Positions 1 to 9,146 of a stretch of DNA of 20,642 nucleotides are shown here, piece by piece. The stretch comes from Guillardia theta CCMP2712 (Eukaryota; Cryptophyceae; Pyrenomonadales; Geminigeraceae): the NCBI RefSeq assembly GCF_000315625.1, contig NW_005434668.1:480336-500977 (forward strand). Direction: 5' to 3'. The notes under the pieces are model-generated. The model worked only from the letters and a program-made list of their open reading frames with translations. It did no database searches and was not told where the DNA came from. Made by a program: the position numbers and the translations under genes. Each line of letters starts with the position of its first letter. The first letter of the stretch is position 1.

Positions 1-100
1 AGGGAGGAGGGAGAGTGGAGGGAGGGAGGGAGGGAGAGCGGTCGGAAGGAAGGAGAGCGAACATGAGAGGAGGAGGGAGGGAGGGACAGAGAGAGGGCGT
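1..100. repeat. Purine-rich GGGA/GGA low-complexity tract
   Basis: The window opens with GGGAGG-type repeats (several consecutive GGGA units near 20-36 and again near 74-85). An ATG at 63 opens a frame of only 15 codons, so I see no supported exon here. The tract may be upstream flank or intron of the gene that starts around 111. Confidence 0.7.
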
Positions 101-110
101 TGACGTGTGA

Positions 111-2691
111 CTGGCAGGAGCAAGGCTTACATCCGCCTCGAGGCGGGTTGGGGTGCAGCCGAGGGGGAGGGTGCGCTGCCCTCTCCTCGTTGTCGACCTG
201 CTGGAGCAGCAGAACCTCGCGCGGTTCTTCCTGGAGTGGCGACTGAACTCCCTCAAGGAGAAATCCACGACTCTAGCTCTGTGGGCTGTCGATCAGGTGG
301 GTAGAGGAGGAGACAGGCAGGGGGGACTGAGGGCTGCCCAGGGAAACCGCAAGGCCTACGAGGTTGAGCGCTCGCTCCTGGCGGAGAACTCGTGGGCTAC
401 AAAGAGTGTCATATGGGAGGGATACCAGTACGTCCTCGTCCTCCTCTTGCTCCTCCTCCTGCTCCCCTCTTGCTCCTCCTCCTGCTCTTCCTCCTGATCG
501 TCCTCCTCCCCCTCATGCCCTCCCCTCCTCAACCTGGTTTTAACGTCCCCTTTCCCTTGCCGCCCGACTATTCCAGCCTTCGCATGCCAACTACCTGATT
601 GCTGTCTGCGCTACCTGCCCCCTCCTCCTTGCAGAAAACTTCTCGTAACACGCCTCACCAGCGCAAGCCCGCTACTCGGGGTCACTCAGTCCACTTGGTT
701 CTGGGCGCAAAGCTCTGAGGAGAACGGGAAAGGTCGAGCGGCCATGATGGAGGCTTTGCTTGCTGCCGGGAAGAAGATCGAATTTCTGAACTTCCAGCTG
801 GAGTCTGCGGTGGGACTTTGGCCTGTCGCCCCTTCCTCGCCCTTACCTCGCACACCCTCCCTGCATTCCCTCCTCTCTCCTTCTTCCGGCATGTCCTCGT
901 CCTCGTCCTGGTCTTGCCTCCCTCCTTCCTTAACTGTCAGCTTCCCCTTCAGCCTACTGCCCTCTATCCCCTCCCTCTTCCTCTGACGACTTTCCTCCAT
1001 CAGCGCCACCAGCTCATCGAGTGGCAAGGTCTCGCCGACTTCCACAACGTGGACGGCTCCTGGATCTCGCTGAAGCTGCGCGAGGTGGAGAGAGAGCTCA
1101 AGGTGGCGAGGCTGCTGGAGGACATGAGGGCTGCCGGGAGCATGGTCAAGACCAGCGACTCCTTCCAGTCCGCAGTGGAGCAGGTGGAGGGAGAGGTCAG
1201 AGTGAACCCGAAGCTGCTGGAGGAGTGGATCAAGAGGTAGAGGGCCTCATACTTCTGCCTCCTCTGCTCGCCCCTGCTTCTTCTCTCGCTCCCTCTCCCT
1301 CTTCTCCTTCCTACTGTCCTCTCCTGTTCCCTTCCCTCTCCATCATTGTGCTGTCCCCGTCACCTCCTCCCTCTCCTGCTCCCCTCCTCCCTCTCTCCTG
1401 TCCCCGTATCCTCATCCTGACAGAGACTTCAGCGCTGAGGGGAACAGGGAGAGGTTCAAGACGAGTGGCTTGTGGTCCATCCTCACCGATCCCTCCTCCT
1501 CCTCTCTCGAGTCTCAGCTGCACGACTACTTGGCCTGCCTGCACCCGCACGACGAGCATGCAAGGCCCCAGAGGAGCATGCTCGATGCCAACGAGGAGCA
1601 GAAGCAGAAGTTCCTGGATGTGTGCGCATCGTTAGGTAGGAGGAGGAGGAGGAACGAGCAGGAGCAGGAGCAGGAGGAAAGGGTGCCAAAGATGAGGAGG
1701 AAGGGAGAAACGAGGAGGAGGAAGGAGGAAGCGTGGCAAGAGGGAGGATGTAGTTGCCCCTAAGTCCTTCTCGTCAGGTGTTGACCAAGACCGGCTCAAA
1801 GATTTTGTCTGCCAGCTCGAAATTCTCCTCCTCCAGTCCTTCTGCGACCTGGAGCTCAGCGCGAAGGCGCAGGAGGAGGCCAAGAAGGAGCTCTATGCCA
1901 TCCGCGCCGAGCTGCAGTCGCTTCCTACCCCCCGCCGCGATCCTCCTGAGCCAGCTCCGTCGTCTTCGACCTCCCTGGTTCCTGTGAAGCAGCAGGAGCA
2001 GGAGACGGCGAGGCTCGACCTCTGGTGTGCCGAGCTCGCTGCCCTCCCCCTCGTCGACTCCTCGTCTGAGGGAGGAGAAGAGGCGTGCGCAAGCCCGATC
2101 CATGCTGGTCCTCGCCACCTGACCCAGGGGGAAGAGGAGGACGTCGGCGGGGAGAAGCCAGGGAGGAGGGGAGGGGAGGAGAAGGAGGAGGTCGAAGCCC
2201 TTAAGGCTGAGATCCTCCGGCTCCGAGAGCAGTTGACGCACTGCCAGGTGCAGCTGCAGGTGAACACGTGGGCACTTCCTACCCTCCCTTTCCCTTCTCC
2301 CACTGCCCTTCTCTCTCCTCCCTCCTCCCGCAGCTCTTCCCTCCCTCCCTCTCACCCTTCCCTTTCCTTCTCTCCCTCCGTCAACCTTATCTTTCTCCTC
2401 ATCGCTGACGTTTGCTCGCAGAACGCGATTAACAAACCTGACCTTCTCGAATGGATTATGTGACCTGAACCCTTTCCTTTGGAATTCTTTCCTTCTCCTC
2501 CTCACCCTCACCCCCCTCCTTTCTTTCCACTTTTCTCGCTTCCTCCCCCTTTCTCCTTTCTCCTCCCCACTCCCCGCTCCCTTGTTCCTCCTCTGAATCC
2601 CTTGTCTCTTGTCTTCTTTCGGTCTCCTGCTCATTGTCTGCTGACGAGATTTTTTTGGGTTGTGATCCTTCTCAAAGAATTACACTCTTAA
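111..2691 (+). CDS. Unrecognised coiled-coil protein, eight exons (5' end uncertain)
   Basis: No family recognised. Exons by splice sites and phase: 111-296, 342-427, 635-809, 1004-1236, 1424-1635, 1778-2259, 2422-2459, 2649-2691, stop TAA. Every junction keeps the frame, giving about 484 residues. The product is rich in E, L, K and Q with amphipathic stretches, for example LREVERELKVARLLEDMR (exon 4) and EVEALKAEILRLREQL (exon 6), which suggests coiled coils; exon 6 also has an acidic, Pro-poor linker. The C-terminus ends with a short hydrophobic run (IIFFWVVILL), possibly a tail anchor. The TGA at 2461-2463 looks like a stop but overlaps the donor AT|GTGA; the next 187 nt are pyrimidine-rich and contain no AG until the acceptor at 2648. 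Intron 2260-2421 is 162 bp, a multiple of three with no in-frame stop, so its retention would stay in frame. The true start may lie left of the window. Confidence 0.65.
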
Positions 2692-2779
2692 GCTACAAAA
2701 CAATACGAGCTGCCTCCCCCTCCCCCCCCTTCCCTATCTTCACCCCATACCACGAGTCCTTCACCTCTCCTCCTCCTCC

Positions 2780-3172
2780 TCATTTCTCTGCTTTGGAATT
2801 CACAAACGCCATCCTGGCCTGATTGGCGCACCGCTCGAACGAGGCGACCTGAAACGTCATGAGACGGGAAGAGCACCAAGGAGAGGAGAGGAGCAGAGGG
2901 AGCAGAAGAACAAGTTGGGAGAGCGGGAAAGGGAAAGAGCTCGGGGGGCATGAAGGACTAGACGAGTGGAGGAGCATGAGGACAGTGAGGAGAGAAGTGA
3001 AGGAGAAGAGGAAGCAGAGGAGTGGAGGATGTGCTGTTACCATTTGGGCGCATGCTAGAGGATTTTCAGCGTTGCTCTTGTAACATTGCATAACCGCCTG
3101 CTCCCACATAAGGCGCAGGTGGAGCATATGTGGCCCAGAGAAGATGAAAGGGGGAGCAGGACCCAGCACAGA

Positions 3173-3227
<55 letters not shown>

Positions 3228-4131
3228 CCCAGCACAGAAGCAGGAGCAGGAGCAGGAGCAGGGGCTGGAGGTGGAGGTGCTCAAAGTACCTCCCTCTCAA
3301 GCTGGCAGGTTGGCTCCTTGCTCGCGGGATGAAACGCACGGGCTTGCACGTCTTTGGTGTGCTTTTCCAATCGCTGGAGAGCTTCTTCTTCGGCAAGCTT
3401 GTACACACCTGGAGGCGTGTAAGGAGACGAAGGATCAGAAAGTTACAATCATCAAGAGTCAGAAGAGAAGAGAGAACTGGGAGGGGGGCAGAGACGCAGA
3501 GGCAGCGGGAGAAGAGGGGACCTGTCACTTGCTGCAGAATCTTCTCCTTCAACGCTTGCTTCTCGTCGTCGCGCTTGAGCGTGAGATTCTCGAGGTGCTC
3601 GACGTAGGCACGTTGCATGCGAAGTTCCCTGCGGAAGAGGAGGAGGAGGAGGAGGAGGAGGAGATGAAAAAAATCAAAAGATTAGCCACCACAAGAGACT
3701 CTCTCGCTCATCCTCAGTCCCTTCCTACCCCACTCTTCCTCCGCGCTTCCTCTCCCTACCTCTGCTTCCACACGGCATCGCGCCGGAAGGTGCTGTCAAA
3801 GATCGACGTCGGGACCTGCTAGCTTGTCAGCATAGAGCCCATGGAACAACATCATGCTCACATCGGGAAAAACAGTGACATCTGTCAGCCTGTCTCGTCT
3901 CTGCCACTGGCGTCATCCCTACCGCCTCCCTTTCCCACTCCTTCCTCCTCCTCCTCCTCTAACCTTCTGCTTCTCAATCTCTCTCGTCTTCCCTCCAAGT
4001 CTCGACCACAATCTGTCCAGCTCGATCAACGCACAACCCCACAACCTACATTGCCATCGCCCACCTGTCGGAGAAGCGAACGCCAGGAGCAACCAATACT
4101 CCTCCGACCGACTCAGGCGAGTCGCTGACAT
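2780..4131 (-). CDS. CHCHD3: MICOS subunit MIC19/CHCHD3-like twin-CX9C protein
   Basis: Likely subunit of the MICOS complex that shapes mitochondrial crista junctions in the intermembrane space. Exons on the minus strand: 4131-3964, 3906-3862, 3815-3760, 3628-3522, 3408-3290, 3097-3041, 2848-2780, about 206 residues (human CHCHD3 is 227). The middle is a charged coiled coil (LKRDDEKQALKEKILQQ, then LAEEEALQRLEKH). The C-terminal CHCH domain has two CX9C motifs, C160/C170 and C181/C191, ending FERCANQAR...KAEK, as in the family. Each CX9C is interrupted by a phase-0 intron. The join after exon 4 uses a weak donor (ACAG|GTCCCC) that phase requires. The first two exons are less certain; they lack the N-terminal MG myristoylation signal of animal MIC19, so the start could differ. 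It is convergent with the upstream gene and divergent from the gene at 4310. Confidence 0.78.
3155..3268. repeat. (AGCAGG)n minisatellite inside MIC19 intron
   Basis: Tandem AGCAGG hexamers, with the longer unit AGCAGGACCCAGCACAGAAG present twice (near 3155 and 3221). The array lies wholly inside the 192-bp intron 3098-3289 of the minus-strand CHCH gene, where it reads CTCCTG on the sense strand. Open frames across it (poly-PA, poly-CS, poly-SR) are repeat artefacts. Confidence 0.85.
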
Positions 4132-4198
4132 GCAAAGAGTCAGAGGGTTATGCGAGGAAAATGATTAGAGGCTCCGGAAAGACTATGAGAGGACGAGA

Positions 4199-4300
4199 GA
4201 GCACAGCACAGCACAGCACAGCACAGCACAGCACAGCACAGCACAGCACAGCACAGCACAGCACAGCACAGCACAGCACAGCACAGCACAGCACAGCAGA
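4199..4300. repeat. (GCACA)n pentanucleotide array between divergent starts
   Basis: About 19 perfect GCACA units (4201-4295) followed by a degenerate GCAGA. The array fills most of the 178-bp gap between the predicted minus-strand MIC19 start (4131) and the plus-strand start at 4310, so it lies in what should be a shared divergent promoter or 5' UTR. Confidence 0.9.
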
Positions 4301-4309
4301 TGCTGTGTC

Positions 4310-6037
4310 ATGATGAAGAGGGCGATAAGAGGATTAGTGGAAATGATCCTGGGGAGCGATACTCCCAGGACAGACCTTGTGCTATCGTTGGATTCTAGTC
4401 CTACTTTTTGAGCCTGTCGCACCGTCAGGTAATCCCCTCAGCAGCAACAGCTCCACCAGTCTCTCACCTGCTTGATCGCCTGGTCAAGATCCGCGGCTTG
4501 CGTCATCCTGACCCTGGCAACTCAGTCAGATCAGAGCAGCGGTGCTCCTGTGACCTCCAAGTCGACATCGTCTACTGTGTAAAACCTAGCTCGCTCACAG
4601 AGATGTATGTTCACTTCTTCTCAACCAGCATGATCTCAGCCGTCATCCAACCTCTGCACTTGTCCCTTGGGATACAGCAGATCAGAATTTCTGCCCGTCG
4701 CACACCATTGCTGTGCACGTATGATCATCCCATTCTCATCAGCTCTTTGTTGCTGGTGACCATCTTTGTCTTTCTTTCTGTGTGTTGCTCACGGCTCTCC
4801 TTCCCCTCACACCATGAAGCTGTACTTCAGACATCGTGACTCCCTAGTGCCCTCTTCCTTTCCTCCTTATCATGTCCTTCCCCGCAGTAAATCTCTGCCT
4901 CGTGATCTCATATCCTCTGGTTCACTCCGTCGAGATCTTGTTCTCAATTTCACTCCCTCCCTCTTCCTCCTCTTCCTCCTCTTCCTCTTCCTCCTCCTCC
5001 TCCTCCTCCTCGCCGCCACTGTCTTTGGACAGATAAATCGCTCACCTTTGCCCTGCAGGCCTTTGATGACTTCTGGAACAAACTTCAAGGTCCCATTCCT
5101 GCCGTCAGCACAGGTGAGGAGAGTTGGAGGAATCAACTTCTGACCTGAGCGGCAGATGCTGATCGGAGGAACCGCCAAGCCTCTCAAGGTCTGCAGAGTC
5201 AGAGGAGGAGGGTGAGGTCGACTGACTTGCTTCATCCCTGCAGTGCATGCGGAGAAGAAGCGAGCAGTAGCAACCGCAGCCCTGCATGCGAGCAGCAGCA
5301 CCAGCCAACTGAAGCCGCTTGCTCCCGCCAGCACTACCGACCTCGCTATGATGACCACCAAGGGCTCAGCAGCTCCCAAGAGCGCCCCAGTCCCTCCCTC
5401 TCTAGAGCATGTATCCCTCCCTAACCTTCTGCGCTTCTGACTCCTCCGCTAGTTACAGGAGCAGGCAGACAAGGCGAGGGCGGTGGAGAGAGTAGCAGAG
5501 GTTCGCATGCAGGAGGAGGCTAAAGGGGTTTCCAAGGGCGACGAGGAGGCGACGAGGAGGACGAGGAGGATGGACTTTGAGCGGGCGGCGTCGTCACGGG
5601 GAATGCCAAAGGCTGACCAAGGTGCCCCCTCAGCACCAGCTGAAGCACCAGGTCCAGTAGCTGCAAGAGCTCAAGCTCAAGCTCAAGCTCAAGCTCAAGC
5701 AGCTCCAGCACCTGCGACTTCCACCCGGAGCACTTTGACAGCGTCACCCGTTCAGCAGCAACCCAGCAAGATGCCAGCTGGACCTCAAAGCCGTGTGGCA
5801 GCGCCAGTAGTACAGGAGGCTCCGGCTCACGCCGTGGGGGGAGGGGGTACGGGGAGCGAGGGGAGGAGGACGGTGGGAAGAGAGGAGCATGCTGGGGTAG
5901 TAGCCAGGCAGGTGGGCGAGAGGGAGGAGAGGCAGAGGTCGCCGATGTTCGCTAGCGCGTACAACAGCTTCCTCGAGCAGGTAGATCAGCAGGCGGTGCA
6001 GCGGCTGGATGCTCCTGCATACCAACCTCGCACATAG
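4310..6037 (+). CDS. Unrecognised Ala/Pro-rich protein with AQ repeat
   Basis: No family recognised. Phase-consistent exons: 4310-4378, 4429-4482, 4526-4576, 4629-4718, (unresolved 4719-5032), 5033-5113, 5244-5410, 5459-6037, stop TAG. The first three introns are 50, 43 and 52 bp, matching the local norm. A 16-nt exon at 4820-4835 would bridge the unresolved part in phase, but I cannot confirm it. The product begins MMKRAIRGLVEMILG and contains ALQAFDDFWNKLQGP. It then becomes disordered: Ala/Ser/Thr/Pro-rich, with a charged coil (EQADKARAVERVAEVRMQEE), an AQAQAQAQ run encoded by GCTCAA repeats (about 5665-5700) and Gly/Arg-rich segments. The C-terminus is more ordered (MFASAYNSFLEQVDQQAV). 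The two-codon ATG ATG start follows directly on the GCACA array. Its 3' end converges with the next gene. Confidence 0.6.
5665..5702 (+). repeat. GCTCAA hexanucleotide repeat, coding (Ala-Gln)n
   Basis: Five near-perfect GCTCAA units in frame with the last exon of the 4310-6037 gene, encoding AQAQAQAQAQ. The 6-bp unit keeps the reading frame under expansion. Confidence 0.8.
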
Positions 6038-6208
6038 TTTCATTCACATTGAACAAACAAATTCACAAAGAACTTCTCCTTGGACCTGCTTCCCTCCTCC
6101 CCTCCTCCCCTCCTCCCAACAGTCCCTCTTGCATATCCTCTTGGACTCCTCCTATCCCGCCTGTCTCCTCCTCTACTTCCGTCTCCTCCACTCCTAAGGT
6201 CTCCTCTT

Positions 6209-7450
6209 CTAGTGACGCGCTACAAGCCTCGGCTTGCTCATGGCGGCTGGGCTCAGCTGCGTGGTGTCTTCCCGTCCTCCCTTCCCATCAAGCAGCAGCT
6301 CTGCGCGTTGTCAACGCATTCATTCTCGCATGCCGCTCGTACCTCCCATCCCTCCTGCTCCTCCTGCTCCAAAAGCCTCGTCCTCCGCGGTTCTTCTCAA
6401 CCTCGTCACAGGCTCCTCCTCCTCCTCCTCCTCCTCTTTACCTCCCCAGCGGCTCCACCTGCTTCCTCAGCCACTGATTTTCACCTGCATCCCTCCACTC
6501 ACTCTCCTTCGCATCCTCTCGTCCTCGGAACTCACAGCAGAGATCCGCGTTGGTCCGTCGTAGCTCGTAAAGCTCGCGTGCAAGATGCTCCGTGCTACCT
6601 CAGACCATGAGACCATGGGGACAAAGACGAGGGTGACAAGAAGCAGGAGGGGGCAAGGGAAGGAGGGCAGGCAGAGAGAGGAGGGAGGAAGGCAGAGGGG
6701 AACGAGGAGGAAGGGGAGGGAGGAGGGGAATGAAGACCTCTGCTGCAGCTCCTGCCGGGTGATGAGAGTTTCGGACTTGAGGAGACTGTCGAGGAGACGG
6801 TGAGGAGGTGGGGAGCAGGTAGAGGCTCTAGCTACCAGTAGCTGTCGGTATCAGCGCAGTAGCTCTGCTTCCCCAGCACGTGGGTGTTTGAGGGGTGCTC
6901 CTTCCTGTCGGCCTGCTTGCCAGGGTCAGCCAGGAGGAGCGGAGGGCCGAGCTCTACGTGAGTCGGTGACAGCGGAGCTCGCAAGATCGACCGCAGGCCT
7001 GTCGAAGCACGAGAACTCAATCTATCGTCCGGGGGAGGAGGGGGGGGAGGAAGAGGAAGAGGAAGAGGAAGAGGAAGAGAGGAAGAGGGAAGTTTCGTAC
7101 TCGTGTGATTGTTTTCTTCTTCTCCTCGCTCACCGTTCAACTCGATGGTCTCTGAGTAAACCTGTAGGGCAAGTAAGGAGTAGGAACACAAGGAGAAAGA
7201 GGAACAAAAGTAGGAGGAGGAGAAGGAGGAGGAGGAGGAGCAGCAGCAGCAGCAGCAGCCAGAACCGTACATGTCCGTCCCCCACGTGGGGAGCATGCGA
7301 GTGCATCCTGAGGGATCTGATCTCCTCCTCCAACTCCGCGTTCCTGATTGTCAGAGCCTCCAGCGTCTCCAGGTCCGTATCATGGGCCCTCGTCTGCTCT
7401 TGAAGATTACGAGGACGAGACCGGGGAAAAGGATGAGGACGAGCAGACAT

Positions 7451-7483
<33 letters not shown>

Positions 7484-8544
7484 ACGGAGAAGGCGAAAGC
7501 GAAAGCGAAGGCGAAGGAGAGGGAGAGGGAGAAGGAGAAGGAGAAGGATGTGCATGCGGAGTTCGAAAGCACCTCAGCCTCAAGAGCATCTCTAACTGCC
7601 TGCAGCGCTTCCATCAAGTTCGCTTCTCCTGCCTGAGACTCCTGCGACCAGAGTTTATCACTCGTCATCCTCGCGCGCCAGGGAGGCTGTACCTTCCTCT
7701 CCATCGACCACCTCAGCTCCTTCGCCTCAAAGTTGGCGCACTGCGCTCGATATGCAGCTACAAGGATATCGAAGGCCTGCGGGAAGGATGAGGACGAGCG
7801 CGCATCGACCAGCATGGCGCGCATACATGCTTCAGGTTCTGGTATGTGCTCAAGTCCATTCCCTCGATCTCCAGTATGGCTGTTTCGCCGAGGCTGGTGA
7901 GCCCGGACTTGTGGGAGTCCGCATGCTTCGGCGTTTCGGCGTTCTGCATGCTCAAGTGAAACTCCAAGGAAGGAGGAAGGAAGAGGGGGAGCAAGACACA
8001 GCACGAATGGACAAGAGGGGCAAGACAGAGCAGGAAGGGGCAAGAGGGGCAAGACAGAGCAGAAGGAGAGCAGGGTGGGGGGGCAAGACAGGCTGCATGC
8101 CTGCTCCTCTTACCTTCGATGCCCTAACGTGGGCTGCGATCTGCTCGTTTCTGGGGTTGTGGTGGCGCAGAGGATCGGGAGAGAGGAAAGGGGGTGCACG
8201 AGCAGGGCTTCCAGCGGCTGCTGGGCTGCTGCCAAGGCTCAGCCTCGCGACCATCTCACGATCAAAGGTTCGGCTCCAAGGACGGAGGATGGAGAAACTG
8301 CAACATGTACGTCAGAGAACAAGATGTGCGCGATGTGGGACCTCTCCTCTCCTCGCCCTCTCCTCGCTCCTCCTGCCCCTCCTCGCTCCTCCTGCCCCTC
8401 CTCTTCTTCTCCTTCATTCCACTAGATCCCCTGTTCCTCCTCCCCCTCCCTCGTTCCTCCTCCCCTCCTCTGTCCTCCGGACGCTCGCCATTTCACTCCA
8501 TTTCCGTTCCCGTTTGACCCTCGCCCCCGCTGTTTCATGTCCAT
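6209..8544 (-). CDS. Unrecognised coiled-coil protein, eleven or more exons
   Basis: No family recognised. Well-supported minus-strand exons: 8297-8114, 7943-7827, 7776-7693, 7641-7573, 7393-7286, 7161-7134, 6998-6836, 6785-6738, 6594-6536, 6484-6459, 6298-6209 (stop TAG), all phase-continuous, about 324 residues. A tentative 5' part is 8544-8497 (starts MDMKQRGRGSNGNGNG) and 8421-8342 (acidic WNEGEEEEGQEERGG); the introns there would be 75 and 44 bp. The middle and C-terminal half are coiled-coil-like: EANLMEALQAVRDALEAE, ALTIRNAELEEEIRSLR, LLKSETLITRQELQQ, EHLARELYELRRTNADL. TAG at 6832-6834 looks like the end but overlaps donor TG|GTAG; splicing out 6786-6835 (50 bp) continues the coil. 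Four introns are 50-51 bp, six are 124-179 bp and pyrimidine-rich. It lies downstream of, and in the same direction as, the 9147-10168 gene. Confidence 0.65.
7435..7548. repeat. GACGAG / GCGAAG / GAGAAG simple repeats in intron
   Basis: Consecutive GACGAG, GCGAAA/GCGAAG and GAGAAG hexamers on the plus strand. On the minus strand they form a pyrimidine-rich, AG-free tract inside the 179-bp intron 7394-7572 of the coiled-coil gene. ORFs across it on either strand are artefacts. Confidence 0.75.
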
Positions 8545-8754
8545 CTTAACTACCCTACCACCTCAAAACAATACCCACCCTTATGTCACAAAATTAGTCA
8601 TAAAAGTACCGGTATCTTGTACTACCCACCACACCTTATGACCTGATTACCACCCACTACCCCCTTCCCGGCCTTGTTTTTGCCTGCTCACAAATAATCC
8701 AATTTTCGGGCCGGAAATGAAGGCAGGCGTAGGCAAGTAGAGGGTAAGGAGAAC

Positions 8755-8900
8755 GAGAACGAGGAGCAGGAGCAAGCAGCAGGAGCAGCAGGAGCAGGAC
8801 CAGGACCAGGACCAGGACCAGGACCAGGAGGACCAGGAGGACCAGGAGGACCAAGAGGACCAGGAGGACCAGGAGGCGCAGGAGGACCAGGAGTAGGAGC
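8755..8900. repeat. CCAGGA / GGACCAGGA minisatellite
   Basis: Hexamer CCAGGA units (about 8796-8828) pass into 9-mer GGACCAGGA units (about 8826-8893) with single-base variants. The array lies between the tentative start of the 6209-8544 gene and the stop of the 9147-10168 gene. The rest of 8545-9146 holds nothing I can assign; the minus-strand Leu/Ser/Trp ORFs across it are low complexity. Confidence 0.85.
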
Positions 8901-9146
8901 AGGAGGAGACGCCGAGGATGTAGATGAGATGATATGAGAGAAAAGAAGACAATAGAGGATGAGGAAGTCAAGGAGTGATGAGGAGGAGGGGAGAAGGAGA
9001 CGGGAACAATCGCGGGGTCAGTCATGGACAGGGGAGTGGACGACAGAAAATGTATATTAGAGAAGTGAAGCCATGAAGAATGGACAGCAAGGATTCGTTT
9101 GGAAGTTTCGGTGTTGTAGAAATAAAGGATGATCGCTCCACGTCTC

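Noticed and set aside
4468-4506. Minus-strand first exon of MIC19 (MTQAADLDQAIKQ)
   Set aside because: Phase fits, but it would need a 652-bp intron across the GCACA array and overlaps plus-strand exons with 43- and 52-bp introns; the nearer exons at 3862-4131 fit better.
6080-6610. Pro/Ser/Leu-rich plus-strand ORFs between 6049 and 6610
   Set aside because: C/T-rich composition; the minus strand carries phase-consistent exons of the coiled-coil gene here.
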